Positions 12,755-22,020 of a stretch of DNA of 64,000 nucleotides are shown here, piece by piece (position 1 is the first letter of the stretch; each line of letters opens with the position of its first letter). A program made the position numbers and the translations under genes. A model generated the notes under the pieces. It searched no databases and was not told the DNA's origin. It saw nothing but the letters and a program-made list of their open reading frames with translations. The stretch covers positions 5,619,676 through 5,683,675 of the forward strand of contig CM049311.1 of NCBI GenBank assembly GCA_026874595.1, written 5' to 3'. The stretch is from Sipunculus nudus. Lineage: Eukaryota > Annelida > Sipuncula > Golfingiida > Sipunculidae.

Positions 12755-15700
12755 CTAAAATACAAAAAATAGCACATTAATTATACTGACATGTACCTAC
12801 CTATATAAGTATATACATGTACAGAGTTCGTAAATTCTGCCAATAAGAAAATGCCTTGTGCTTATTGAATAATATGCTTTTGGTGTGTCCTAATAATATT
12901 CATTTGTTGGTCACAATCCCAAAGAGCTTACCGAAAACAAACTTTTCTCCCTATAATTTTCAAGAAAACATTGCGTTTGGGAAAAACGTATTAGCAATGT
13001 GACTTGAGGTGAAAAATAACATTCATAATACATATTTATTTGCCAGAATGTGATCGTATGGTTATATGTGTTTCTGATGTGCGAAAAAAAAAAATTTATA
13101 TTTATACAGCTGTTTATAATATTGAGCATTTTTAAACTGGTGTGACCCTGTATAGCATTTAATGAATTTTGTAGAACAAGTTAGTAAAAATTTAAAATGT
13201 ACCGGGTCTGCAACACTACAAAAATGATTAAATGCACGTAAACTAAAATTAAACCGTAAGTGAAAATACAATTTATGCACACATGTATGTAACCTTGTCT
13301 GTTCGATTTTTAAAATACGACGCCAGTGATTACATCATAATAACATTATCAATACATACCTGGAATTTCTTTCTGTGATGTAACCTTTTGGTTACTGGGA
13401 TTACTGGGCTCTCGTCTGTCTCTTTCCGTGCTGTTGCCAGGATTTCCTACTTTGTCAGGTGGTTCTCCAGCATGTCCTTCCGTAGTTCCCGTGTGTCCAC
13501 CAGAGGGCGATAAAACAGCTCCTGTTGGCGCCCCTTGTCCGGATGACGTCATTAAAACTTCTACCAAACTCTCCGCTGAAGGAAATGCCTGCCCTGTGGT
13601 TCGGAGGCGTTCCTGAATGGCGGCCTGCACCAGGTGGCGCGGAAACCCCATGTCAAGCACCAACTGGACTTGTCTGGTGGACATTTGAGCTGTAACCAAG
13701 CGACGGTCGAAATTGCCAGAACCTGTAGTTCAGATTAGATAAGAACTGTTAAACTATAATCCACTTTTTTTCACGACAAAAAATATAATTTTACAACATC
13801 ATACAATATTAAAACATGCGTCAAATCGTTATTCTTAACGCAGTCTAAATACGACCAGTGTACCATTCATCACTGCTGTACCTACTGTTTGACTATTAGA
13901 GGCCAAAGTGCCGTCCTTTGCTTATACACCTTTGCTATCAGTACGGTTATAACAGAGGACACCTTCAGTTAATTAGAATGTGAATATGTAATTCTTATCA
14001 AGGTCTAATTTTTCAAGTCCTTACAAACAGGCGCCTACCTTTTCTGGTTCCCTGTCTTCTGGCAGCGACTTCTGTCTCTGAGCTGCTTTCGTTCCCCTCC
14101 TGTCAATATAGGATACTTAAACCATTTAATACTGAAAGTACTAGAATATAGCTGTACCCATATAATAAATAGATATATGTGACAGCATACATGTCTGAAT
14201 ATTCTTATTTTATCTCTTATATTAAGTCTAAAATAATAAATAAGTAAACAAATGTCTTTAATAAATATCCAGTTAAATGTAGGATAACTGCATTACTATG
14301 TATTTTCCCACGTCAAATAGTTTATTTAGCTTAAATAATCAAAGATCACATGTTGCGGTTTTAATTTCCCTTCGTTTCAAAATTCCAGTTGTGGGAGCTG
14401 TAGGACCAACGTGAAAGAAACTTCAGTTGTTTAAATGAAGAAAAGTAGAATTTAATAAATACGTACATATGCAGTCTCCACTGTCAGGTTGTAGTGTTGT
14501 TTGGCCTCTTCAATAAATCTGCGTCCCTTGTTCTGGATAACAAACTGACAATCTGGGAACCACCGCGCATGCTCAGTCCAGGGTTCATCTTCCGGTTTCC
14601 AGTTCCGAAGGCCGCCATCACAATGGAAGCAGCGGACCTGGTCCTGTACTCCTGTTGAAGAAGACGTTCAGTTCTTTATATGAATATACAATCGATCCTG
14701 GTTAGGTACAAATAAGAGGACCACAGGAAATACTCGGCCCATAACATGGTTTAGTTGATATTAATTAAACAAACTTTTCAAGGTACCTGCCATGTTTTAC
14801 AAGCCTTCGAGACAACGGAGGTGTTGGGCCACAGAAAACCACGTGTTATCTACTGCACTGCGTGTTCGATTACCAACTTACAATAGTTTGTTCATGAGGC
14901 AAACAAATTTACAAATAAAATTTGGCATTAAATCTTTAATGTTATATGGTCGGTTACATGTGCAGGCTAATGTAATGTCACACTTTGGTTATATTTAAAG
15001 TAATCTTATAATAATATGCAAACTATTAACATTAATTAAATACCTCATTACTCCCCTTACCTGTATGATAAAAGCCGGCCTCGGCTATCTGACTTGGTGT
15101 TTGCCGCTTATGACTTGGCCAGTTTCTGAACGTCAAAACTCTATCAGATTTCAGCGTCATATTCGGATTTACAGGCCGCGGGGGCGGTGGCAATAAATGT
15201 GATTGCGTCACGGTCCATTCACCGGATGTGACGTCAAATGGCACGTTCCCTGAAGACTCTCCACGGATGAAGGGGCAGCGTGTCCCGAAGTAGATCCGGT
15301 GTTCTTCCCGAGGATCATCACCTGGCGCCCAGTCCATTATCTGTCCATCACAGAAAGCACATTTCACTTTATCACTCTCTCCAACGAAATAAAACCCCGC
15401 TGCCGCAAATTCTTTTGGATTCAGCACGTTTCTCATTGGCCACGACCGAAAGGTAATTAGTCTATTCTTCTCATATATCATTGGCTCTGGACTCGTAGAA
15501 GAGGAGCCCATGACGGATGTCTGCGAACTGCCGGCTACAACCGGGGACGACACGTTTGACCCTTCCATTGTCCGACTTGTTTGCCTTCGCAGACTATTTC
15601 TTCTTCTAGTTTCTTCGCTCTTCATGAATGCCTCTTTTTCCGCTGGTGTCAGACGATCTGGGCTTCCTGGACCAGACAGATGACGCCCACGGTTTACTTC

Positions 15701-16186
15701 TCTTGGAATTGTAAGGGTAAGAGATTCTTTTTCTTTCTGGTCTTGACTGCTGTACAGAAAAGGGAGAGAACTATGGCTTGTTTCGCTTGTTGCAAGTTGT
15801 GGTCTTTTCAAGCTTGTCAAAAGTCGCCTCAAAGTCTCCGTACTCCACTGTTCTCTTGGTTCAAGGGGCTTATTAGTGACGTCATTGCCTATGATAAAAG
15901 AGCATGACGGGGACAGCCGATGATGTTCTTTGAACGGATCTCCTCGACGATTCCAATCAGTCACGTGACATCCACAGTTGAAGCACGTGACCTCGTCACC
16001 ATGTCCTTTATAGAAAAACCCCGCCCTTGCAAGTCGGGTCGGGTAAACTGTCGATTGTCGAGGCCAGCTGGTAAAACTAGCCAATCGGTTTGCTTCAAAA
16101 CGCATCCATTCATTATCTTTGAGCCTAGCCCCATTCATCTGGGACTGGATGACGTCATCAATTGTTGCTGTGTCGACCTTCGTCAT
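12558..16186 (-). CDS. XIAP-like: IAP: three BIR domains, UBA and RING (complete, 5 coding exons)
   Basis: Inhibitor-of-apoptosis protein of 643 residues, likely cytosolic. The family binds caspases or IAP antagonists through BIR domains and acts as an E3 ubiquitin ligase through the RING. Coding exons are 16186-15061, 14651-14467, 14099-14039, 13722-13360 and 12754-12558. All junctions are GT-AG and the phases close to 644 codons including TGA. BIR1 spans about residues 30-98 (ligands C68, C71, H88, C95), BIR2 241-307 (C276, C279, H296, C304) and BIR3 348-413 (C383, C386, H403, C410). The UBA spans 470-516 and the RING 596-630. There is no CARD, so the layout matches XIAP/BIRC4 rather than BIRC2/3. 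Only BIR3 has the full IBM-groove pattern (G389, L390, W393, D397, W406). Residues 193-205 are basic with RRNS and RRQT motifs that resemble PKA sites. Orthology to XIAP is inferred from architecture only. Confidence 0.93.
12755..13359 (-). other. IAP intron between UBA and RING exons
   Basis: 605 bp, with donor GTATGT and acceptor TTTTAG on the minus strand. It is AT-rich. Small open frames inside it (for example 12911-13129) are not supported as exons. Confidence 0.8.
13360..13722 (-). CDS. XIAP-like: IAP coding exon 4: UBA domain and linker
   Basis: The acceptor AACTACAG precedes 13722 and the donor GTATGT follows 13360. The UBA covers about residues 470-516, with the MGF loop at 482-484 and conserved leucines VQLVLDMGFPRHLV. 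It ends in SLVEVLM. The domain binds ubiquitin in characterised IAPs. The remaining ~60 residues are a low-complexity Gly/Ser/Thr/Pro linker to the RING. Confidence 0.9.
13723..14038 (-). other. IAP intron
   Basis: 316 bp, GTAGGC donor and CTACAG acceptor on the minus strand. No further features seen. Confidence 0.8.
14039..14099 (-). CDS. XIAP-like: IAP coding exon 3: short linker exon
   Basis: A 61-base exon with acceptor TTGACAG and donor GTAGGC. It reads EGNESSSETEVAARRQGTRK and leaves one base of a split glycine codon. It joins BIR3 to the UBA exon and contains no fold of its own. It is accepted because both neighbouring phases need exactly this length modulo three. Confidence 0.82.
14100..14466 (-). 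other. IAP intron
   Basis: 367 bp, GTACGT donor and GACAG acceptor on the minus strand, AT-rich. Confidence 0.8.
14467..14651 (-). CDS. XIAP-like: IAP coding exon 2: zinc half of BIR3
   Basis: The acceptor TTCAACAG precedes 14651 and the donor GTACGT follows 14467. It begins by completing Gly376 and carries all four BIR3 zinc ligands (CFHC, then H403, then C410). It also carries the type II groove residues GGL, W393, D397 and W406. The BIR is followed by the helix RRFIEEAKQHYNL. Confidence 0.92.
14652..15060 (-). other. IAP intron splitting BIR3
   Basis: 409 bp, GTAAGG donor and CAACAG acceptor on the minus strand. It interrupts BIR3 just after GFYHT, before the zinc ligands. Confidence 0.82.
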
Positions 16187-16203
16187 TAAAGTTGTATCTG
16201 AAC
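15061..16203 (-). CDS. XIAP-like: IAP coding exon 1: BIR1, BIR2 and start of BIR3
   Basis: Starts at ATG 16186-16184 and ends at donor GTAAGG after residue 375 plus one base. The exon begins upstream at an acceptor, either 16203 (GTTTCAG) or 16197 (GTTCAG), so 11-17 bases of 5' UTR lie in it. BIR1 has C68xxC71, H88 and C95 but lacks the Gly and Trp of an IBM groove (type I). BIR2 has C276xxC279, H296 and C304. The ~140-residue spacer is Ser/Thr-rich with a basic patch. The frame is also open between the acceptor and the ATG, so an upstream start through another exon is possible. Confidence 0.93.
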
Positions 16204-16395
16204 CTGAAACAATTCAAACCTTCATGCTGAATTTATTCTAACAGTGTACAGAATTAACCTTCAATTGATTCATGCAAAAAGCAACTTTGTTAAATTGTAA
16301 AATTCCATAATTGGTTAATCGTCCTTTATGAAAACCCGTAGAGTTCTGTATTAGATATGTGTATCAACGAAATGCTAGCTCTCCATTTGTAAATG

Positions 16396-17380
16396 ACTAC
16401 ATCAGACATTTGTATCTTACCTTCCGTTGAAACTGAACCATGCACTATCGAGCGAGTATAGCTGTAACTACAGAGTTAAGCTTTGCTCCTGTGTATAACT
16501 GGTGTCCCGAATATGCGACACCGTCACAGTTTACACCACCTGTGTATGTACTCTGTCTTTACATAGGACTCTTACATGGTATTTTTAGTTAATACAATTT
16601 CCGGCCCTTTCTAGATACGTCTTAAAAAAATATGTACGATCACATGATTTATGTCATCTGACCTGTGGGTGACCCAGTTGATTTTGTTGCTTGGGCAAAA
16701 CTATTTGATTTTTTAATTTTGTGTCGATTGGACAGGGCTTGTACTTATATCAAGGTGCCTCAGTGTATAAATTTATTATTTCACAATCTATATGTTAGTC
16801 GTGTAACTAGAGCTGACAGTTCTATCGGTCAAATAAACCAATGCCGGGTTGTGTTGCACAAGTAAGATATGCAAGTATATTCAAAAAATATGCTTACGTT
16901 TCAGTTGTTTACAGATAAACAACGGGGTACTGCATGTGCTTAGTACCGGTTATCAAACCATACAAGGTTGAATCACAAGTTTGGCGTCACTAATGCAGTG
17001 ATGCCACTATGATTAATGGAAAATCATAATCAACATCTAGACTAAATGAGTCAGTTTTTGTTGAACACGATTCCAACAACATATTTATATTGCTTAAAAA
17101 AAAGGAAATACAAATAAAATATGCAGTTTTCCTGAAGTTTTTATATGTAAAAAGTTTTCTCAAAATATCACTATTGATTAACAATATACAATGTATAACG
17201 TTCATATTCAGTTGATGTTTGAATTTTATAGGCCAATGTTTAAAAATGATTCATAATAAAAAATGTAACTGTATACATTGGAACACAAGAAAGTTATAAT
17301 CTATATGTGCGTTAATATTTTGCAAAACGACTAAGCCCTTTACCACTTATTTATGAGCTTACTATTTTTCTGTTCCCTGG
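16396..17380. repeat. Duplicated IAP promoter/first-exon block, proximal copy
   Basis: About 0.98 kb collinear with 20222-21210. Shared landmarks in order include GCGAGTATAGCTG, TTTGCTCCTGTGTATA, TTAGTCGTGTAACT, TCTATCGGTCAAAT, AACCAATGCCGG, TTTCAGTTGTT, ACAGATAAACAACGG and AAATGAGTCAGTTTT. Identity is high but with many indels, indicating an old local duplication. An AP-1-like TGAGTCA is kept in both copies. Confidence 0.8.
16421..16510 (-). promoter_or_regulatory. Candidate untranslated first exon of IAP, proximal copy
   Basis: Minus-strand sequence ending CAACGGAAG at 16421 is followed by a strong donor (GTAAGA). Splicing to 16203 gives the 5' UTR. It contains an ATG at 16441-16439 that would open a 10- to 12-codon uORF ending in TAA at 16188-16186, which overlaps the IAP start as TAATG. 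The 5' boundary at 16510 is approximate. The segment is paralogous to 20245-20330. Confidence 0.5.
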
Positions 17381-18181
17381 AACAACTGGTTTACACACAT
17401 GTTCAAATTTCCTCTGCGGTTAAATATAAGTTATTATCTCCCCCTATCGACGACTGGAGATCTTTTTTTCGTTCTTCTTCCTATTATTAATCTGTCACTT
17501 TTTTTTTTATCTGATTCATTGATTCTTACTAAGGATGTACCTTTCCATGGTCTATAACTTTGGGTCACAGGGGTCACAACTTTAGAGTTTTTTAAGATTT
17601 CCAAGGCTGATCCAGAGAAATTGACAAAATCTACTTGACGACATTCTTTTGCCACAAGTATTAGAATTCACTCATGCGGTATGTTAGGAGATACTCAGTA
17701 CTTTTCAGATAACACTTCAACAAATCATTTGACATAGAAAACTGAAACTTTAACAGACACGTGTCATTTACAATGTAAGAGTGCAGTGGCAAGTCAAGTA
17801 GCGAAATCTGTAAGGGATTTTGATTAATATGCAAATACGAGACATCACCATGTCACCGCATTGGTCAACACTCAAGAGGGAACAATCTGATTTCTGTTTT
17901 ACAGAACTATAGTTCTTGATAAACTATTAGAGATGTATAAAAAGTTAGATCAGTTGGTACACCCGACAGTCAAGAATCGGCAGGTAGGGCTGGAGCGCAT
18001 GAGAATAATAAGGAGTGGAGATGAATATTTCTGTTTGCTTTTCGTGCACACGAAAAGTACAAATATCTCTAGCACTGACCTCTTACATGGATGTTTCGAT
18101 GGTTAGTTAATCCTCTGGATGTCGATTCCCACGAAGAAGAATCTCCAAATTTGGGTCCTCCAGGATATTAAGGAATAACTA
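17381..18181. other. Non-coding spacer between duplicated block and satellite
   Basis: Unique-looking sequence with no supported exon. The minus-strand open frame at 17434-17655 lacks any recognisable motif. Confidence 0.5.
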
Positions 18182-18209
18182 GGGGCCCATGGGTCTCGAC
18201 GCTCAGCTG
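18182..18209 (+). repeat. Shared leader motif, copy 3
   Basis: GGGGCCCATGGGTC, then CGACGCTCAGCTG, matching the leaders at 3337 and 6789. Here it precedes a different tandem array. Confidence 0.55.
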
Positions 18210-19740
18210 CATTTGTCTATAAGGATATTTGTTTATGAGGTTTTCCAAAATATTGGTCCTGTGATCAGTTTAAAGCCAACCTGTTTACCCAAACTGGAGT
18301 TATCATCCATAAACTAATTTGTGAATGGATGGGCCCTGTGACCTTAACCTTTGACCTTGTGACCCAAAAATCAAAAGGAAACTTCCCCTTTTGGCAGGTG
18401 CACCAAATGTTGATGATGGAAGGATTGAGATGAAAAGTTTGGCTTAAAATGCATCCACAATCTTTCTAAAGTAGTGGGTCCTGTGACCTTGACCTTTGAT
18501 CTCATGACCCAGAATCAACAGTTCTTACTTTAGTGGTGGGCCATATAAGAGTCAGGTTTGAAACCAATATTTCAAACCAAACTGGTGTTATCTTCTGGAA
18601 ACTAATACGGGATAGATGGCTCCATGACCTTGACCTTTGACCTTGTGACCCAAAAAATCCATAAGTTACTTCCACTTTTGGCAGGTGAGCAACATCTAAA
18701 AGATAGAAGGTTTGGGACAGAAAGTTTGGATAAAAAATACATCAAAAACCTTTTTAAAGAAGTGGGTCCTCTGACCTTGACCTTTGGCCTTATGACCCCA
18801 AAATCTAAAGGATTCTTACATTATTGGCGGGTCATATATAAGTCAAAATTGAAACCAATATGTCAAACCAAACTGGAGTTATCATCCAGAAACAAATATG
18901 TGGACAGATGGGCCCCTGTGACCATGACCTTTGACCTTGTGACCCCCAAATCAATCATGTTCTTCCCCTATTGGCAGCTCAGCTATATGTGCAAGATGGA
19001 AGGTTTGGGATAAAAGTTTGGCTTAAAATGCACCCACAATCTTTAATAATAAGTGGGTACTGTGAACTTGACCTTTGACCTCATGACCATAAAACTGAAC
19101 AGAATCTTCCCCAATTGGCAGGTTGGCAATATCTTGAAGATCGAAGGTTTGCCATGAAAAGTTTGGTGCATGAAAAGTCAAATGCATATGCATTCTTTTT
19201 AAAGAAATGAGTCCTGTGACCTTTAACCGTTTGACCCCAAATTCGACACGGTTTTTACTTTCGTGGTGAGTCACATATAACTTAAGTTTGAAACCAATAT
19301 GTCAAACTAAACTGGAGTTATCTTCTGGAAACTAATTTGTGTACAGATGGCCCCTGTGGCCTTGACCTTTGACCATGTGACCCCAAATTCATTTATGCTC
19401 TCCCCATACTGGCAAGTCAGCTAAATGCGCAAAAAGGAAAGTTTAGGATGAAAAGCTTGGCTTAAAATGCAGCCAAAATCTTTTAAAATAGGTGAATCCT
19501 GTGACCTTGACCTTTGACCTCGTGACCCCAAAATCATATAGCTTCTTGCTTTAGTGGTGGGCCATACGTAAGTCAAGTTTGAAATCCATGTGTCAATACA
19601 ACCTGGAGTTATCATCTGGAAACAAATTGTGTGGATGGAAGGATGGACAGACAGGCAGACAGACAGACAGACAGGGTGATAACTATATGGCATCCACTTG
19701 TGATCAATAAATACACCAGGTTTTGGGACACTAGATGTAA
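18210..19740 (+). mobile_element. Satellite array rich in TGACCTTGACCTTTGACC half-sites
   Basis: Nine diverged blocks of about 140-154 bp start near 18340, 18480, 18625, 18768, 18915, 19056, 19210, 19352 and 19498. They alternate between two types, giving a ~290-bp dimer. Each carries variants of GTGACCTTGACCTTTGACC. Its complement GGTCAAAGGTCAAGGTCAC holds a DR1 nuclear-receptor site and an extended TCAAGGTCA half-site. Type A blocks continue with TTTTGGCAGGTG and GAAAAGTTTGGCTTAAAATGC. Type B blocks continue with GTGGTGGGCCATAT and AAACTGGAGTTATC. The array ends in a GACA repeat (19648-19674) and GGGTGATAACTAT. No protein is encoded. Confidence 0.75.
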
Positions 19741-19789
19741 TTACAGCTGAGAAAATGACATGATTGTTGTCATGTTATAGTAAAAAAAA

Positions 19790-20180
19790 TAGAAAAATAT
19801 TCGTTAAAATAACAAAAAATACAGGTGGCGCCACCACTATTTGGGAACTGACAAAACTAGTCATGGTCAATATTCAAGGCAAGATTCATGACAATCCATG
19901 CATTAATTATCAAAATATTGGAGGTTTTGTATTATATTTTTGATTATTCGGGGGGGGGGGGTACTTTCAAGCCCCATAGCTCGGAGGATATAGGTCACAG
20001 TGACCTACTTTCAGGTTTCCAAGCAGATTTTTTATTGACCTCCTTGGATGTTCACTTAGAAGTTTCTAGGACCAGCAGTTACGATTTGTGCCCTGCTAAC
20101 GGACGGCCGAACGACCGGACGTTACAACGGACAAAGCGCCATTCCTATACCTCAGTTGACTTACAGTCCGCTGAGCTAAA
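19790..20180 (+). mobile_element. Single-unit relative of the 340-bp array element
   Basis: One unit carries GGTGGCGCCACC (19826), a poly-G run (19950-19960), CCCCATAGCTC, GACCTACTTTCAGGTTTCC and CAGTTACGATTTGTGCCCTG. A GACG-rich tail follows. The element ends with a diverged terminal hairpin, TACCTCAG with CTGAGCTA, near 20149-20179. It shows that the seven-unit element at 3.4-6.8 kb arose by internal amplification of one unit, or that this copy lost units. Confidence 0.7.
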
Positions 20181-20221
20181 AAAACTAACAAAGGTGAAAA
20201 ATCATAAATGATTTCGTTGGA

Positions 20222-21210
20222 AATTTAATAAGCATATGTCTTACCTTTTTGTCGAAATTGAACCAAGCACTAACAAGCGAGTATAGCTGCACCTATAGAG
20301 TAGTTCTTTGCTCCTGTGTATAGCAGATACCCCGAATAAGCGATACCGTCAAATTACTGCATGAACTCTAAACCAAAGTTGTTGTTTACCGCAGCCTGAT
20401 AAACCTGTCCTTATATACGAACCCTACATGCTATTTTTAGATGATGGAAAGTTCCCGCTGGTTCTAGTTTGTGTTTACGTGACTGTGACACAGTTGATAT
20501 TATCGCTCAGGCTTAACTTGCCTATCGTTCAATTTTGTGCCTATTAAAAAGGTACTTGTGTCAAGGTACCGCTTAGCATTAATGTATTATTACACAATCT
20601 TTATGTTAGTCGTGTAACTGGGGCTGACAGGTCTATCGGTCAAATCAACCAATGCCGGCTTGTTTTTCCCAAATAAGGTAGCGAGTATATGCAACAAATA
20701 TGCTGACGTTTCAGTTGTTAACAGATAAACAACGGTGTTGTGTGCGCAGTCCCGGGTATCAAACTGTAGATAGTTGTTTGTGCAAGCGACGAAAATATTT
20801 GAATCACAGCTTTAATGTAACTAATGCAGTGATAAATGCAGTGATTGATGAAATATCATATTGAACATCTTGACTAAATGAGTCAGTTTTATTAAACACG
20901 ATTCCATCAACATATTTATATTGCTTCAGAAAGAGGAAATACAAATAAAATATGCAGTTTCCCTGAAGGTTATATATGTATAAAGGTCTTCTTAAAAAAA
21001 TTCACGGATGATTTACATTATACAATGTATACCTTTCATATTCAGTGGTTGTTTGTATTGTATAGGCCAATGTTTAAACTGATTCATAATAATTAATGTA
21101 ACTCTACATTGTTACACAAGAAAGTTATATTCTAAATGTTCGTAAATATTTTGCAAAACGACCAAGTTCTTATATTCACTTATAAAATGAGCTTACTATT
21201 TTACTTTTCC
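20222..21210. repeat. Duplicated IAP promoter/first-exon block, distal copy
   Basis: Collinear with 16396-17380. The match stops near GAGCTTACTATTTT (21190-21203), after which the 27-bp minisatellite begins. Confidence 0.8.
20245..20330 (-). promoter_or_regulatory. Candidate untranslated first exon of IAP, distal copy
   Basis: The minus strand ends CGACAAAAAG at 20245, followed by donor GTAAGAC. It is the paralogue of the proximal first exon. The base change CATGG to CTTGG removes the upstream ATG, so a transcript from this copy would lack the uORF. The 5' boundary is approximate. Confidence 0.45.
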
Positions 21211-21214
21211 AAGA

Positions 21215-22020
21215 AAATACTGGTCATGGCAAAACAATGTTATAGAATTGCCCTGGTAAAAAAAATGTTCCAGAATGGCCATGGCAAAAGAATGTTACAG
21301 AATGTCCATGACAAAACAATGTTCCAAAATGGCCATGGCTAATGAATGTTCCAGAATGGCCTTCAAAGAATATTCTATATTGGCCATGGCAAAAGAATGT
21401 TTAAGAATGAACATGGCAAAAGAATGTTTCAGAATTTTAATGGCAAATTAATGTTCCAGAATGGCCGTGGAAAAGAATGTATTCGACAAAATAATGCTCC
21501 AGAATGCCCTTGAATGTCCATGGCAAAAGAATGTTCCAGTATGTCAATGATAAAAGAATGTTCCGGAATGGCCATGGAAAAAGAGTGTTAAAGAATGTCC
21601 ATAGCAAAAGAATGTTCAAGAATGCCCTTGAATGCCTATTTGCAAAAGAATCTTCCAGGATCTATATGACAATCGAAATTTCCAGAATGTCCTTGCATGT
21701 CCATAGCAAAAGATTATTTCGGAATGTCCTAGAATGTCCATAGCATAAGAATGTTCCAGAATGTCCTTGAATGTCCACAGCAAAAGAATGTTCCAGAATG
21801 TTCATGGCAAAAGAATATTTCTGAATGACCGTGAAAGTCTTTAGCGAAAGAAAGTTCCAGAATATCAATGGATAAAGAATTTCACAGCATAACTATGGTA
21901 AAAGAATATTACAGAATATCCATGGTAAAAGAATATTCAAGAATGTGCATGGTAAAAGAATATTCAAGAATGTGCATGGTAAAAGAATATTCATGAATTC
22001 ACATGGTAACTGAATGTTTA
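21215..22020 (+). repeat. 27-bp minisatellite, about 28 units
   Basis: The unit is approximately ATGGCAAAAGAATGTTCC followed by AGAATGTCC. It is repeated with substitutions, and some longer units carry an extra AATGCCCTTGAATGTCC. Because 27 is a multiple of three, several reading frames stay open over 60-80 codons and give nonapeptide repeats. I treat these as a by-product of the period, not as genes. The last units drift to ATGGTAAAAGAATATTCA. Confidence 0.85.

Noticed and set aside
13428-13616. Plus-strand frames within the IAP exons (also 15581-15907 and 15920-16189)
   Set aside because: Antisense of a convincing conserved IAP coding sequence; no motif of their own.
21136-21868. Open frames encoding nonapeptide repeats on both strands
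   Set aside because: Explained by the 27-bp minisatellite period; frames stop and restart with unit indels.
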